NCBI GenBank assembly: GCA_016192135.1
Contig: JACPUR010000040.1
Span: forward strand, 53,590 to 117,589
Direction: 5' to 3'
DNA length: 64,000 bases
Source: Candidatus Tectomicrobia bacterium
Lineage (GTDB): Bacteria; UBA8248
A program made the position numbers and the translations under genes. The notes beneath the pieces were generated by a model that saw nothing but the letters and a program-made list of their open reading frames with translations, was not told the DNA's origin and did not search any database. How positions within the stretch are numbered: the first letter of the stretch is position 1; each line of letters starts with the position of its first letter. This document shows, piece after piece, positions 32,637 to 41,292 of the stretch.

Positions 32637-33460
32637 TCCTCCCCGAGGAGCGGCTGGGAGGGGTCCTCGTACTCCGGGCCGAACACGTTGATCAGGGCGG
32701 GGGACATGAGCCGGAATTCGGGCGATACGGAGGCGACCTCGCTCAGGCGGCCGAAGACGTAGATGTCCTTGTCGGCGGAGAGCTCCAGCACGGTGGGCGA
32801 GATCCACTTCCCGGTGAACGAGGCCCCGGCCTTCCCGCTCCGGATGGAGATGTCCTTGTAGCGCCCCCTCAGCCGCTCGGCGTCGGCCGGGGCGTACTCC
32901 ATCGAGACGGCGAAGCCCGTCACCCGCACCCCGTTCGACTGGGCCATGATGGTCTCCCGGTCCAGGTCCTTCCGCAGGAGGCTGCCGGCGGGAACTTCCT
33001 TGAGCCTCCCGCCGAAGGCACCCTCCGCCAGGCGGTCCACCGCCCACCCCCGCACCCGCACGGTCACCCTGTCCGTCTTGTCGAGGGCGGCCTCGAACTC
33101 GGTATCCATCGGCTGGAGCGGGTTCATCAGGAGCTGGGTCGGGAAGAGCCGCACCAGGGTGAAGCGCCCCTCCTTGCAGGGCGCCGCCTGGGCCGCCTCG
33201 ACGGGCGCCGGACCCGAGCCCTTGGCCTCGGCCGAGGACCACCGCAGGCGGTAGGTGCCCACGTTGGTGCGGCGCCAGATGGAGCCCGGCCCGGCCTGAT
33301 CCGAGGGCCCGTAGAACACGCCGCCCTCCAGGACCTCGCCCGCCCCGCAGCGGATGAGCACCTCCTGCCAGGACGCCTTGGCCTGCTGGTACCGGCACCC
33401 CGAAACCGCGAGCAACAGCGCGAGAACCGCCACGGCCGAAACCGACCTGCCCTTTCGCAT
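32630..33460 (-). CDS. Hypothetical lipoprotein
   Basis: A 276-residue secreted protein. The N-terminus MRKGRSVSAVAVLALLLAV, followed by SGC, is a lipoprotein signal peptide with a lipid-modified Cys. The remainder contains a possible beta-rich domain and Lys/Asp-rich stretches but no motif that I can assign. The Met at 33460 is preferred because the signal peptide starts there; three upstream Met codons extend it to 33493. The 3' end overlaps the glutathione-peroxidase remnant. Confidence 0.65.
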   Translation of the reverse strand: MRKGRSVSAVAVLALLLAVSGCRYQQAKASWQEVLIRCGAGEVLEGGVFYGPSDQAGPGSIWRRTNVGTYRLRWSSAEAKGSGPAPVEAAQAAPCKEGRFTLVRLFPTQLLMNPLQPMDTEFEAALDKTDRVTVRVRGWAVDRLAEGAFGGRLKEVPAGSLLRKDLDRETIMAQSNGVRVTGFAVSMEYAPADAERLRGRYKDISIRSGKAGASFTGKWISPTVLELSADKDIYVFGRLSEVASVSPEFRLMSPALINVFGPEYEDPSQPLLGEEK

Positions 33461-33578
33461 GGAGACCATCCTCATCTGGGTTCGCATGGACAAAGGGCCG
33501 CCGCGCGCACGCGGCTTCAGCGGACGGCCACCGGAGAGCGCATCATAGCATCTTGGTCGCGGGGAATCCCCCCGTCCC

Positions 33579-34673
33579 CTACCCCACCTGCCACCGCTCC
33601 CCGATGGCCATGATCTTGATGTTGTCCATCGAGCCCCCGCGCTCTTGGACCGCGCGGGCGAGGGCCTGGGGGGGATCGCCGATGGGCTCGTCGGTCAGGT
33701 CGAAGACGCCCCAGTGCATGGGGATCATCCAGCGGGCCCTGAGGTCGAGGAAGGCCTCGTAGCCCTCGGCGGGGTTCATGTGGGGGTAGCGCATCATCCA
33801 GCGGGGCTCGTAGGCCCCGATGCTGAGCATGGCGGCGTCGATGGAGCCGAACCGGCGCGCGAACTCGGCGAAGCCCTGGAAGTAGCCGCTGTCCCCGGAG
33901 AAGAAGTAGCGCCGCTCGCCCGAGTCCAGCATCCAGGCGCACCAGAGGGTGGCGTCGCGGCCCTGGCCGATGCGGTTCGACCAGTGCTGGGCGGGGAGGC
34001 AGGTGAGGGTCCAGCGGCCGTGGCGGGCGCTCTGCCACCAGTCGAGCTCGGTCACCCGCCGGGGGCCGTGCGAGCGGACGTACTCCCCCAGCCCCATCGG
34101 GACGTACCAGGCCACGCTCCGCGGCAGCCGCTCCAGGGTGAAGGTGTCGAGGTGGTCGTAGTGGTTGTGGGAGAGGACGGCGAGGGCGCCGCCGGGGATC
34201 TTCCCGAGGGGCACGCCGGGGGCGTGGTGCCTCCCGTAGAGGAGGGAGCGGGGGCCGAAGTGGGGGTCGGTCAGGAGGGTGTCGGGGCCGTCCTTGATGA
34301 CGAAGGTACAGTGGCCCACCGAGGTGATGGAGGCGGAGGACTCGGGCCGGGCGAGGTAGTCTCCCGGGTTCTCCACCACGGGCACCGGCGGGGGCGTGCG
34401 GCGCGCCTCGGCGAACTCGTTGCGGTAGAGGAGCTTCCACTTGAGGAGGTTGACCCGGCTGTGGCGGGAGGGCCACCAGGGGTTGAACCACGCCCCCGGC
34501 CCCCCGTGGGGCCAGTAGAGCGCCTCGGGCTCCCGGGAGAGGAGCCCCACCGCCCGGGGGGCGTCCGGCTCGGGGGGCGTCAGCCCCAGGTTCAGGCGGG
34601 CGCAGCCGCTCCCGATGCCGGCCGCGGCGAGGGCGAAGAGTCCCGCTCGCATGAGAAAGTTCCGCCTCCTCAT
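33579..34673 (-). CDS. MBL-fold hydrolase, NAPE-PLD-like, exported or membrane-anchored
   Basis: A 364-residue metallo-beta-lactamase-fold protein. The metal motif is SHNHYDHLD (H-x-H-x-D-H). FFSGDSGYFQGFAEF supplies another ligand, and PMHWGVFDL a later His. PHGGPGAWFNPWWPSRHSR near the N-terminus is typical of the NAPE-PLD/UlaG-like group. The start MRRRNFLMRAGLFALAAAG resembles a twin-arginine or lipoprotein signal, ending in a Cys (SGC). AGGAGG lies 5 bp before this ATG. The gene is divergent from the DUF1207 gene. Confidence 0.82.
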   Translation of the reverse strand: MRRRNFLMRAGLFALAAAGIGSGCARLNLGLTPPEPDAPRAVGLLSREPEALYWPHGGPGAWFNPWWPSRHSRVNLLKWKLLYRNEFAEARRTPPPVPVVENPGDYLARPESSASITSVGHCTFVIKDGPDTLLTDPHFGPRSLLYGRHHAPGVPLGKIPGGALAVLSHNHYDHLDTFTLERLPRSVAWYVPMGLGEYVRSHGPRRVTELDWWQSARHGRWTLTCLPAQHWSNRIGQGRDATLWCAWMLDSGERRYFFSGDSGYFQGFAEFARRFGSIDAAMLSIGAYEPRWMMRYPHMNPAEGYEAFLDLRARWMIPMHWGVFDLTDEPIGDPPQALARAVQERGGSMDNIKIMAIGERWQVG

Positions 34674-34827
34674 CCGGTCCTCCTGATCCTCCAGCCTAGC
34701 CATTCCAATGGCGCCCCGCCACCGGGGGTTTCCCCACGCCTCCGCGCCCGGATCGGTGATAGAATTCCGCTTCGCCCCGGAGCCGCGGGCCCCGGGCTCC
34801 GCCTTCGCGCGCCGCCGGGAACCGCGC

Positions 34828-35979
34828 ATGTCCTCCGCCGCCTGGACTCTCCGGCCGCTCATCGCCGCGGCTCTCCTCTGCCTCTCCCTCGCGGCCTCCC
34901 CCGCCCGGGCGCAGATCCCCGGGACGGCGCCCTCGCCCGAGCGCCCCCCGGAGGACTACATCCGCGGCTACGCCGCCGCCGTGCTCGAGCGCGAGTTCGG
35001 CATCCGGGACGCCCGGATCGGCCTCAAGGAGGGCGCGATCACCATCCGGGTGCGTCCCCTCCCGCCCGAGGAGCGGAGCCGCCTCCTCCGGGCCCTGCGC
35101 TCCCTGCCGGGGGTCGAGCGGGCCGAGGTGGTGGAGGAGCACGCCGCCCCGCTCCCGCCCCTGGACGCCCCCGAGACGGCCCGGCACGAGTTCCTCCCGC
35201 GGAGCGACCTCTTCGCCCCCCTCATCGCCGACCCGCGCTGGCCGCACTTCTCGCTGGGCTACCAGTTCTACTTCAACGACCAGGCCTTCCAGAACGTCTT
35301 CGCCCCGAGCTTCGGCGAGACCATCCCCTTCTACCGCCTGCCCACCCCGGCCGGGCCGGTGCAGTTCGGGGTGCACGCGGCCGTCTTCCCCATCTTCGAC
35401 CTGGACGCGGACTCCTTCGATCTGATCAACGCGGACTACTGGGTGGCCGGGGCGGCGGAGTACAAGCGGGGGCCATACTCGGCCCTCTTCCGGATTTTCC
35501 ACCAGAGCTCCCACCTGGGGGACGAGTTCCTGCTGCGGACGCGCCGGGACGAGATCAACCGCGTCAACCTGAGCTACGAGGCGGCGGGCCTGCTGCTCTC
35601 GCGGGAGTTCTTCGAGAGGGCGCTGCGGCTCTACGCCGGGGCGGAGTACATCTTCCACCGCGATCCCCGGCGCCTGAAGCCCTGGACGCTCCAGTACGGC
35701 GCCGAGCTCTACAGCCCCGTCACCTACTTCGGCGGCTGGCTCCGCCCCGTGGCCGGGCTGGACATCAAGAACGCCCAGGAGGCCGGCTGGGACGCCAACC
35801 TCTCCCTCCGCGCCGGGGTGCAGGTCGAGCCGCCCCGCGAGCCGTCCGAGGTGCTGTCCGGCCTGCGGGAGCGGCGCATCCAGTTCATGCTCGAGTTCTT
35901 CACCGGCCGCTCCCCGAACGGCCAGTTCTACGACGAGACCTTCAAGTATCTGGGCGTGGGGATGCATTTGTATTTCTAG
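34828..35979 (+). CDS. DUF1207-family exported protein
   Basis: A 383-residue protein with a signal peptide (ALLCLSLAASPARAQ). Residues 60-115 form a small BON-like segment (IGLKEGAITIRVRPLP, then SLPGVERAEV). The rest matches DUF1207, an outer-membrane beta-barrel-like family: FSLGYQFYFND, RIFHQSSHLGDEF, and a C-terminal strand ending in GVGMHLYF with a terminal Phe, as in outer-membrane proteins. Function is unknown. ATG 34828 gives the signal peptide directly. Confidence 0.78.
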   Translation: MSSAAWTLRPLIAAALLCLSLAASPARAQIPGTAPSPERPPEDYIRGYAAAVLEREFGIRDARIGLKEGAITIRVRPLPPEERSRLLRALRSLPGVERAEVVEEHAAPLPPLDAPETARHEFLPRSDLFAPLIADPRWPHFSLGYQFYFNDQAFQNVFAPSFGETIPFYRLPTPAGPVQFGVHAAVFPIFDLDADSFDLINADYWVAGAAEYKRGPYSALFRIFHQSSHLGDEFLLRTRRDEINRVNLSYEAAGLLLSREFFERALRLYAGAEYIFHRDPRRLKPWTLQYGAELYSPVTYFGGWLRPVAGLDIKNAQEAGWDANLSLRAGVQVEPPREPSEVLSGLRERRIQFMLEFFTGRSPNGQFYDETFKYLGVGMHLYF

Positions 35980-36025
35980 GCGAGGAAATCGACGCGGCCC
36001 GACATGCGGGCAATGAATGGAAAAT

Positions 36026-36057
36026 CCGTAGGGGCGGGTTTGAAACCCGCCCCGGCG
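36026..36057. repeat. GGGGCGGGTTT palindrome
   Basis: GGGGCGGGTTT (36031-36041) and AAACCCGCCCC (36043-36053) form a hairpin like those at 52472-52506. It is the only copy of this family outside 52-53.4 kb and lies just before the second CATTCTGAGCGA element. Confidence 0.75.
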
Positions 36058-36078
36058 GAAAAAGCATAAGAAAAAGAG

Positions 36079-36160
36079 GTCATTCTGAGCGACCGAAGGG
36101 AGCGAAGAATCTACGTGTGCGGCCGCTGACGAAGATTCCTCGCGGGGCTCGGAAAGACAA
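36079..36160. repeat. Second CATTCTGAGCGA-type element, decayed
   Basis: GTCATTCTGAGCGACCG (36079-36095) repeats the left end of the element at 28553 almost exactly, followed by AGCGAAGAATCT. The right half (AAGATTCCTCGCGG...AAAGACAAG) is only a partial complement. It lies between the DUF1207 gene and the stop of the dehydrogenase gene. Confidence 0.7.
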
Positions 36161-36168
36161 GCTCCCCC

Positions 36169-37212
36169 TCACCCCACCGGCAGGACGAGCTTCCCCTGGA
36201 CGTGGCCCTCCTCGAGCATGAGGTGCGCGCGCCCGATGTTCCGGGCGTTGAGCGGCCCCACCTCGGTGACCATCGGGGGCTTGAGGGCGCCCGTCTCCAG
36301 CCACTCGCGGATGTGGGCCAGGCTCTTCTGGTACTGGCCGAAGTAAGCGCGGCCGCCCCCGCGCACCGGGGTGCGCAGGAAGACGGCGTGGAAGGAGCAC
36401 GACTTCCAGAAGATCCCCTCGGGCTGGGTGGTGAAGAACTGGGGGATGGGGTTGTCCGGGTCCGAGGCGATGGAGCAGACGTGGCCCCAGTAGTCCACCA
36501 CCCGCATGCACACCCGCTTCATGTCCCGCCCCACGAGGTCCACCGCCACCTTGACGCGCCGGCCCCCGTTCGCCGCCTGCACCTTGGCGGCGGCCTCCTC
36601 GACCGACAAGCCGCTGTAGCGGACGATGTGCCGGTCCTCGAGGCCCAACTTCTCGCGCAGGTAGGCCGCGCTCTTCTCGCCGCCCGCAGTGGCGAGGACG
36701 GGCGCGGCCCCCAGGATGCGGAGCATCTGCACCGCCATGGTGCCCACCCCGCCCGAGGCCCCGGCCACGAAGGCGGATTCCCCCCGCTCGAAGCGCGCCT
36801 TCATCACCACCGCCTCGTAGGCCGTGAGGGCGGTCAGGGGCACCGCCGCCGCCTCGGCGAAGGAGAGCCTCCGGGGCTTGGGCGCCACGAACTCCTGGGG
36901 GACGCAGGCCAGCTCGGCGTAGCCGTTCCCCCCGTCGTCCCCGAAGCGGGGGAGGTAGGCCATCACCTCGTCCCCGGCCTTGAAGGCGCCCGCGCCCTTG
37001 CCGGCGCCGTCCACCACCCCCGCCACGTCCCGCCCGAGGATGAGAGGGGTCTTCCCCTCGTTCCCGCCCCGGCGGGCCTTGAAGTCGGTCGGGTTCACCG
37101 AGGCCGCCTTGACCCGGATGCGCACCTCCCCCTCCCCGGGCGAGGGATCGGGCCACTCCATGTCCGCCAGGTTCTCCACCCCGCCGAATTCCTTCAGCAC
37201 CACCGCGCGCAT
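36169..37212 (-). CDS. Zinc-type alcohol dehydrogenase/quinone oxidoreductase-like MDR protein
   Basis: A 347-residue medium-chain dehydrogenase/reductase. The N-terminal VLKEFGGVENLADMEWPDP, the SVNPTDFKARRGG region, GRDVAGVV and the nucleotide-binding FVAGASGGVGTMAVQML are typical of the quinone oxidoreductase subgroup, which lacks catalytic zinc. The substrate is unknown. GAGGGA lies before the Met at 37212. It begins just inside the 3' flank of the PIN-toxin gene but has the normal GC-rich codon use. Confidence 0.85.
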   Translation of the reverse strand: MRAVVLKEFGGVENLADMEWPDPSPGEGEVRIRVKAASVNPTDFKARRGGNEGKTPLILGRDVAGVVDGAGKGAGAFKAGDEVMAYLPRFGDDGGNGYAELACVPQEFVAPKPRRLSFAEAAAVPLTALTAYEAVVMKARFERGESAFVAGASGGVGTMAVQMLRILGAAPVLATAGGEKSAAYLREKLGLEDRHIVRYSGLSVEEAAAKVQAANGGRRVKVAVDLVGRDMKRVCMRVVDYWGHVCSIASDPDNPIPQFFTTQPEGIFWKSCSFHAVFLRTPVRGGGRAYFGQYQKSLAHIREWLETGALKPPMVTEVGPLNARNIGRAHLMLEEGHVQGKLVLPVG

Positions 37213-37223
37213 GGGACTATCCC

Positions 37224-37652
37224 TCACCACGCATTCCAAGGCTGCACAGGTACTCCGATGGCTTCGAAATGCCTGATGTTTTGCGTCACCACCGTTGCTT
37301 CAAGGCTAATCGCAAGAGCACCTAGCAAAACGTCAAAGTCAATCCTGTCTTCCTTGGACAAGGGATGACCACGCCTCCGCAAGTCCGCCCAAATTTCCGC
37401 ACCCCGCCGCCAGTCTGCCCAGGATAGTTCTTGCACTCCCAAGACTTGAGCGAAATCCTCCAGGAATTGCACTTCTTCTGTCGCGTCTATGTGTAACAGA
37501 CCTCGGAGGGTTTCATACAGAGCAGGGGCAGAAACATAAACGTCCTCGCCTCTCTCAAGTGCAGCTTGGAGACGCTCCTTCGCTTGACGAACAACTTGAT
37601 CCTTCTTTTCGACTAGTTCACTAAGCGCCGAGGTATCAAGCAGAAACGGCAT
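37224..37652 (-). CDS. PIN-domain protein (VapC-like)
   Basis: A 142-residue PIN-domain nuclease. FLLDTSALSEL gives the first Asp, ETLRGLL the conserved Glu, and DFDVLLGALAISLEATVVTQNIRHFEAI the late D-x-x-x-A and T-x-N-x-x-x-F motif. All four acidic positions of the PIN site appear intact. Base composition is visibly more AT-rich than the flanking genes. It follows a small protein gene by 15 bp on the same strand, which may encode its antitoxin. Confidence 0.85.
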   Translation of the reverse strand: MPFLLDTSALSELVEKKDQVVRQAKERLQAALERGEDVYVSAPALYETLRGLLHIDATEEVQFLEDFAQVLGVQELSWADWRRGAEIWADLRRRGHPLSKEDRIDFDVLLGALAISLEATVVTQNIRHFEAIGVPVQPWNAW

Positions 37653-37667
37653 AAGGCGGCTCTACAC

Positions 37668-38039
37668 CTATTCCCGAAAAGACAATGAACGACCTTCCGC
37701 GATAACCTGTCTGAACTTTTCCCATTTTTCTTCCGGAACCCGGCTGGGTTTCGAGAACCATTGTTCCAAGAGTTCGATGGCCTTTAGATTTTTCGGAGGA
37801 ATGGCACGGGCCGTTACACTGATCTCCTCTTCCTCCCGTCCGTGTTTTGGAAAAAAAGGCTCATACCCTGCCGCATACGCGCTTGGTACCCGAGGCGGAA
37901 GAACAAATGCCTCCACGACGGCACTCTCACCGACGCTCACCGCGCTTGCGGAGCATGTGTTAAACTCTGGCGCGTCATATGGAAGATCGGACAAATGACG
38001 GCGGGGTATTTGCCCAGGCAACTCAAGAACCACAGGCAT
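37668..38039 (-). CDS. Hypothetical protein between TIGR04255 and PIN genes
   Basis: A 123-residue acidic protein starting MPVVLELPGQIPRRHLSDL. It has a helical C-terminus with LEQWFSKPSRVPEEKWEKF and no recognisable domain. Its ATG overlaps the stop of the TIGR04255 gene by one base (TAATG), so translation is coupled. Its position before the PIN gene would suit an antitoxin, but no DNA-binding motif is visible. Confidence 0.65.
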   Translation of the reverse strand: MPVVLELPGQIPRRHLSDLPYDAPEFNTCSASAVSVGESAVVEAFVLPPRVPSAYAAGYEPFFPKHGREEEEISVTARAIPPKNLKAIELLEQWFSKPSRVPEEKWEKFRQVIAEGRSLSFRE

Positions 38040-38794
38040 TACGATTCCTCCACGCCGAAACGCTCACGCAATTTATTGCCAATGATTGACTCATAAACCT
38101 CGATAATTCTCGAGTGCGCTTCTTCAAGAACTATCCCAACGTTTTTCTCTGCGGGTGATTCCATCCGATTGAAGGCAATGTGATCCAAATCTACGATATT
38201 GGCAATCTGTCCTTTTTCCGCAGGCTCTGTATGCGTTGCAACGGTCAGATGAAGCCGCGTCTCCATATAGGGAGACAGTTCTACTCGAACTAGAAATGGA
38301 CCTGGCTCCTGATATACCCCGCCGGGCAAGTAAGACGACTTCGCGAAAAACCGGTCAAATTTAAATTCCGCTTCGGGCAAGACAATGCGGTTAATATATC
38401 GTAGCCCGGTGCGCACAATCGCTTTCGGTTGAATCACCGAAATGTAGTCTTTGAGTCTTGCCAAAATGAGCGGCTTGAATTTTTTCCACCCTGGATATTT
38501 GGGAAGAAGGTTGACGGCTAATAGGTTCTTGGAGATTTGTACTAATGCGGTTTTATCCTTGCGATGGAATCGCATTCGGATTCCGACCTCTCGGAACTGC
38601 TGGTCAATCCTCCCAGGTTTAGTCTGGAAACCCATTTCCAACCCGTGAAGCTCTTTCGCCTCCGGAAATTCGTCTTTGATCCTCTCGTGGAAAAGCCCAA
38701 AAAAAGTGGCATTCCATTTAAGGCCCTCCTCGAAGTGAATTTCGCAGAGGGCCTCGGCGATGGGAGGATTCTTATAGCGCTTCTCTGTGCTCAT
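38039..38794 (-). CDS. TIGR04255-family protein
   Basis: A 251-residue protein whose N-terminus KRYKNPPIAEALCEIHFEE matches the N-P-P-I-x-E-A-x-x-E-I pattern of the TIGR04255 family. RTGLRYINRIVLPE (R-x-x-L-R-Y-I-N) in the middle is another family mark. Function is unknown; relatives often sit in accessory or defence-like neighbourhoods. The Met at 38794 has GAGGAC upstream. Composition is AT-richer than the genome, as in the next two genes, which indicates a transferred three-gene module. Confidence 0.8.
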   Translation of the reverse strand: MSTEKRYKNPPIAEALCEIHFEEGLKWNATFFGLFHERIKDEFPEAKELHGLEMGFQTKPGRIDQQFREVGIRMRFHRKDKTALVQISKNLLAVNLLPKYPGWKKFKPLILARLKDYISVIQPKAIVRTGLRYINRIVLPEAEFKFDRFFAKSSYLPGGVYQEPGPFLVRVELSPYMETRLHLTVATHTEPAEKGQIANIVDLDHIAFNRMESPAEKNVGIVLEEAHSRIIEVYESIIGNKLRERFGVEES

Positions 38795-38892
38795 GAGTCC
38801 TCGCTTAAGAGCCAAGCTAGTTCTCGCCTTATCTTCTCACTCCCTGAATAGAATACTGGCCAAAACAAACAAGAGCAACAACTGCTCCCCCC

Positions 38893-39675
38893 TCACACCA
38901 TCCACGCCCCGCCGGCGAGCATGAGGCCCTGGCCGGTGACGTTGCGGCTCTCGTCGCTGGCGAGGTAGACCGCCATGTGGCCCACGTCGTCGGGGGTCTG
39001 CTCCCGGCCGAGGGGGACGGCCGACTTCACGAAGGCGTCGAACACCTCGCGGGGCGCCTTGTCGCTGTCCAGCCCCATGATCACCCCGTGGCCCTTCTCC
39101 CAGAGGTCGGTCCACAGCAGGCCCGGGTTGATGGCGTTCACGTTCACGCCGTGCTTCGCCATCTCCTTGGCGAGGCTCATGGTGAAGCTCATGCAGGCGG
39201 CCTTCGAAGCGCAGTAGTGGGGCACGTTCTCGTTCGCCCGGCGCGCCGCCATGGAGGCGATGTTGATGATCTTGCCGTAGCGCCGCTCCCGCATGTGGGG
39301 GGCGACGGCCCGGCACATCAAGAAGACGCCCACCGTGTTCACGGCGAAGACCTCGTTCCACTCTTCCAGCGTGAGCCGGTCGATGGGGTTCCCCATCAGC
39401 CTCGAGGCCCGCCCGTGGCAGTTCACCAGGATGTCCACGCGGCCCAGGCGGCCGAGGGCGGTTTTCACGGCGCGCGCGACGTCCGCCTCCTTCGTGACGT
39501 CCACCCCGATGGCGAAGGCGTCCTTCCCCCCGTCGGCCACCCCGCGCTTGGCCACCTCCTCGGTCACGTCCATGACGCAGACCCGGGCGCCCTCCCGGGC
39601 GAACGCCCGGATGATTCCCCGCCCGATGCCCCCTCCGCCCCCCGTCACGATGGCCGTCTTGTCCTTCAAGCGCAT
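38893..39675 (-). CDS. Short-chain dehydrogenase/reductase
   Basis: A 260-residue classical SDR. The cofactor motif is TGGGGGIGRG, the structural motif is VDILVNCHGRAS (N-x-x-G-like), the catalytic Ser lies in NIASMAARRANENVPHYCASK, and Tyr and Lys in YCASK. VNAINPGLLWTDLW and the tail NVTGQGLMLAGGAWMV are typical. Asp in VCVMDVTEE suggests NAD preference. The substrate is unknown. Confidence 0.88.
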   Translation of the reverse strand: MRLKDKTAIVTGGGGGIGRGIIRAFAREGARVCVMDVTEEVAKRGVADGGKDAFAIGVDVTKEADVARAVKTALGRLGRVDILVNCHGRASRLMGNPIDRLTLEEWNEVFAVNTVGVFLMCRAVAPHMRERRYGKIINIASMAARRANENVPHYCASKAACMSFTMSLAKEMAKHGVNVNAINPGLLWTDLWEKGHGVIMGLDSDKAPREVFDAFVKSAVPLGREQTPDDVGHMAVYLASDESRNVTGQGLMLAGGAWMV

Positions 39676-40163
39676 GGATGAGCCCCCCGGGAAGACATGG
39701 ATGATCGCTTCGAGGGGCGAATCTTAAGCCCCGGGGGCGGGGGCGTCCACGGCGGGGCGGGCATAGCGGCGGGATGAATGTAGAGGCGAACCTCGCGTTC
39801 GCCCCCGCGGACCAGTTCCCCCGCCCGTCATTTCCGCGCCTGAGCATGAAGGTGCGCGAAATTGCGCGAAATTGCGGTAGCGGGCGGCGCGGCCGGAGGG
39901 GGTATGTTGGATTGGGGGCGCGGGTCCGGTTTTCCCCCCTCTCCCTTTGGGAGAGGGGGAATTCCAAACCGGGCACATGGGTGGCAGGCGATTCTGGATG
40001 GCCGGTAAGGCCCGTCGCGGATAGTCGCGGATATTGAGGGGTATTGAGGGATAAAGCCCATGTTTTCACCCGGGAGGAGAAAGCGGGGGCGGGACGTGAG
40101 TAACGGCTAGTAACGCTTATTGAGGGATAAAGAGGGGATAAAGCCCCGTTTTTCCCGCTGGTC
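39676..40163. other. Intergenic region with several repeats
   Basis: This 488-bp gap has no ORF that I can support. It contains a GCGCGAAATTGCGCGAAATT block (39844-39883) that resembles 10833-10874, an 11-bp-arm hairpin CCCCCTCTCCC-TTT-GGGAGAGGGGG (39935-39959), and repeated TTGAGGGATAAAG segments near 40035 and 40120-40145. The last of these runs into AAAGCCCCGTTTTT, which may terminate the znuB transcript. Confidence 0.6.
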
Positions 40164-40958
40164 TTACCGCGCCCGGAGGGGGGCGAGGGCGCTCAGGGCG
40201 AAGAGGAGGGCGGCGGCGAGCACCACCGAGGGCCCGGCCGGGGTGTCCCACCGCAGGGAGGCGGCCAGGCCCCCCGCCACCGCCAAGAGCCCGAGCAGGC
40301 TGGCGAGCAGGGCCATCTGCTCGGGGGTGCGGGCCAGCCGCCTCGCCGCCGCCGCGGGGATGATGAGGAGGGAGGTGATGAGGAGCACCCCCACGATCTT
40401 CATGGCGATGGCCACCGCGAGGGCGATGAGCCCCATGAAGAGGAACCGCACGCGCAGGGCGGGCACCCCCTCGGCCTGGGCCAGCTCCTCGTGGACGGTC
40501 AGGGCCAGGAGATCCCGCCAGAGCCAGGCGAGGCCGGCGAGCACCACCGCCCCGCCTCCCCAGATCCAGGCGAGGTCTCCGGGGGTCACGGCGAGGATGT
40601 CGCCGAAGAGGTAGCCCATGAGATCGGCCCGAAGGCGCTCCATCAGGCTCACCGCCACCAGGCCCGCCGCGAGGGCGGTGTGGGCGAGGATGCCCAGCGC
40701 CGTGTCCGAGGCCAGGCCGTCCGGGCGCTGGAGGAGGACCAGGAGGAGCGCGAGGACGAGGCACACCGCCAGGCTCCCCACCCTGAGGTCCAGCCCCAGC
40801 AGGAAGCCCAGCGCCACCCCCAGCAGCGCGCTGTGGGCGAGGGCGTCGCCGAAGTAGGCCATCCGCCGCCACACCACGAAGCAGCCGAGCGGCCCCGCCA
40901 CCAGGGCCGCCGCCGCCCCGCCCAGGAGCCCGCGCAGGAGGAAGTCCTCGGTCCACAT
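40164..40958 (-). CDS. znuB: Zinc/manganese ABC transporter permease
   Basis: A 264-residue permease of the ABC-3 family with about eight hydrophobic helices. The first segments RRMAYFGDALAHSALLGVALG and GILAHTALA, then VGVLLITSLLIIPAAAARRLARTP, are the family hallmarks; the last is the pattern near the ATPase contact. It lies downstream of znuC but is separated from it by 334 bp of repeat-bearing sequence, with no clear ribosome site before the ATG. Zinc specificity is inferred from zur and znuA nearby. Confidence 0.88.
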   Translation of the reverse strand: MWTEDFLLRGLLGGAAAALVAGPLGCFVVWRRMAYFGDALAHSALLGVALGFLLGLDLRVGSLAVCLVLALLLVLLQRPDGLASDTALGILAHTALAAGLVAVSLMERLRADLMGYLFGDILAVTPGDLAWIWGGGAVVLAGLAWLWRDLLALTVHEELAQAEGVPALRVRFLFMGLIALAVAIAMKIVGVLLITSLLIIPAAAARRLARTPEQMALLASLLGLLAVAGGLAASLRWDTPAGPSVVLAAALLFALSALAPLRAR

Positions 40959-41292
40959 GCTAATGGGAAGCCCTCCCCGCGCCCGCCGCCCGGGAAAGAA
41001 ACGTGATTTTCCCCTCTCCCCCCGGGAGAGGGGCGGAGAGCCCCCAGCGGCGCAACGCTGGGGGCGAGCCGGGGTGAGGGGCATCCCAAGCGGCTCGCCG
41101 CTCGGGGACCCCGGGGTGAGGGAAGATTCCGGCGGGCACAGCATTTTCCCTCACCCCCGTCCCCTCTCCCTCCTCCCGAGCCGGCGGGCCGGTTCGGGGA
41201 CCCGGAACGACGGAGAGAGGGGTGACGCGGAACACGCCGGAGCCGGTTTTCTGAATTACTTGGACCCCCTTCATCGCTGGCGGTTCCACATG
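40959..41292. repeat. Repeat cluster inserted between znuC and znuB
   Basis: The 334-bp gap contains CCCCTCTCC-CCCC-GGGAGAGGGG (near 41013-41034), an AGCCCCCAGCG...CGCTGGGGGC hairpin (near 41039-41065), and a further TCACCCC...GGGGTGA pair with GAGAGGGG near 41215. It has no supported ORF. The arrangement looks like successive insertion of C-rich palindromic repeats inside an operon. Confidence 0.65.
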
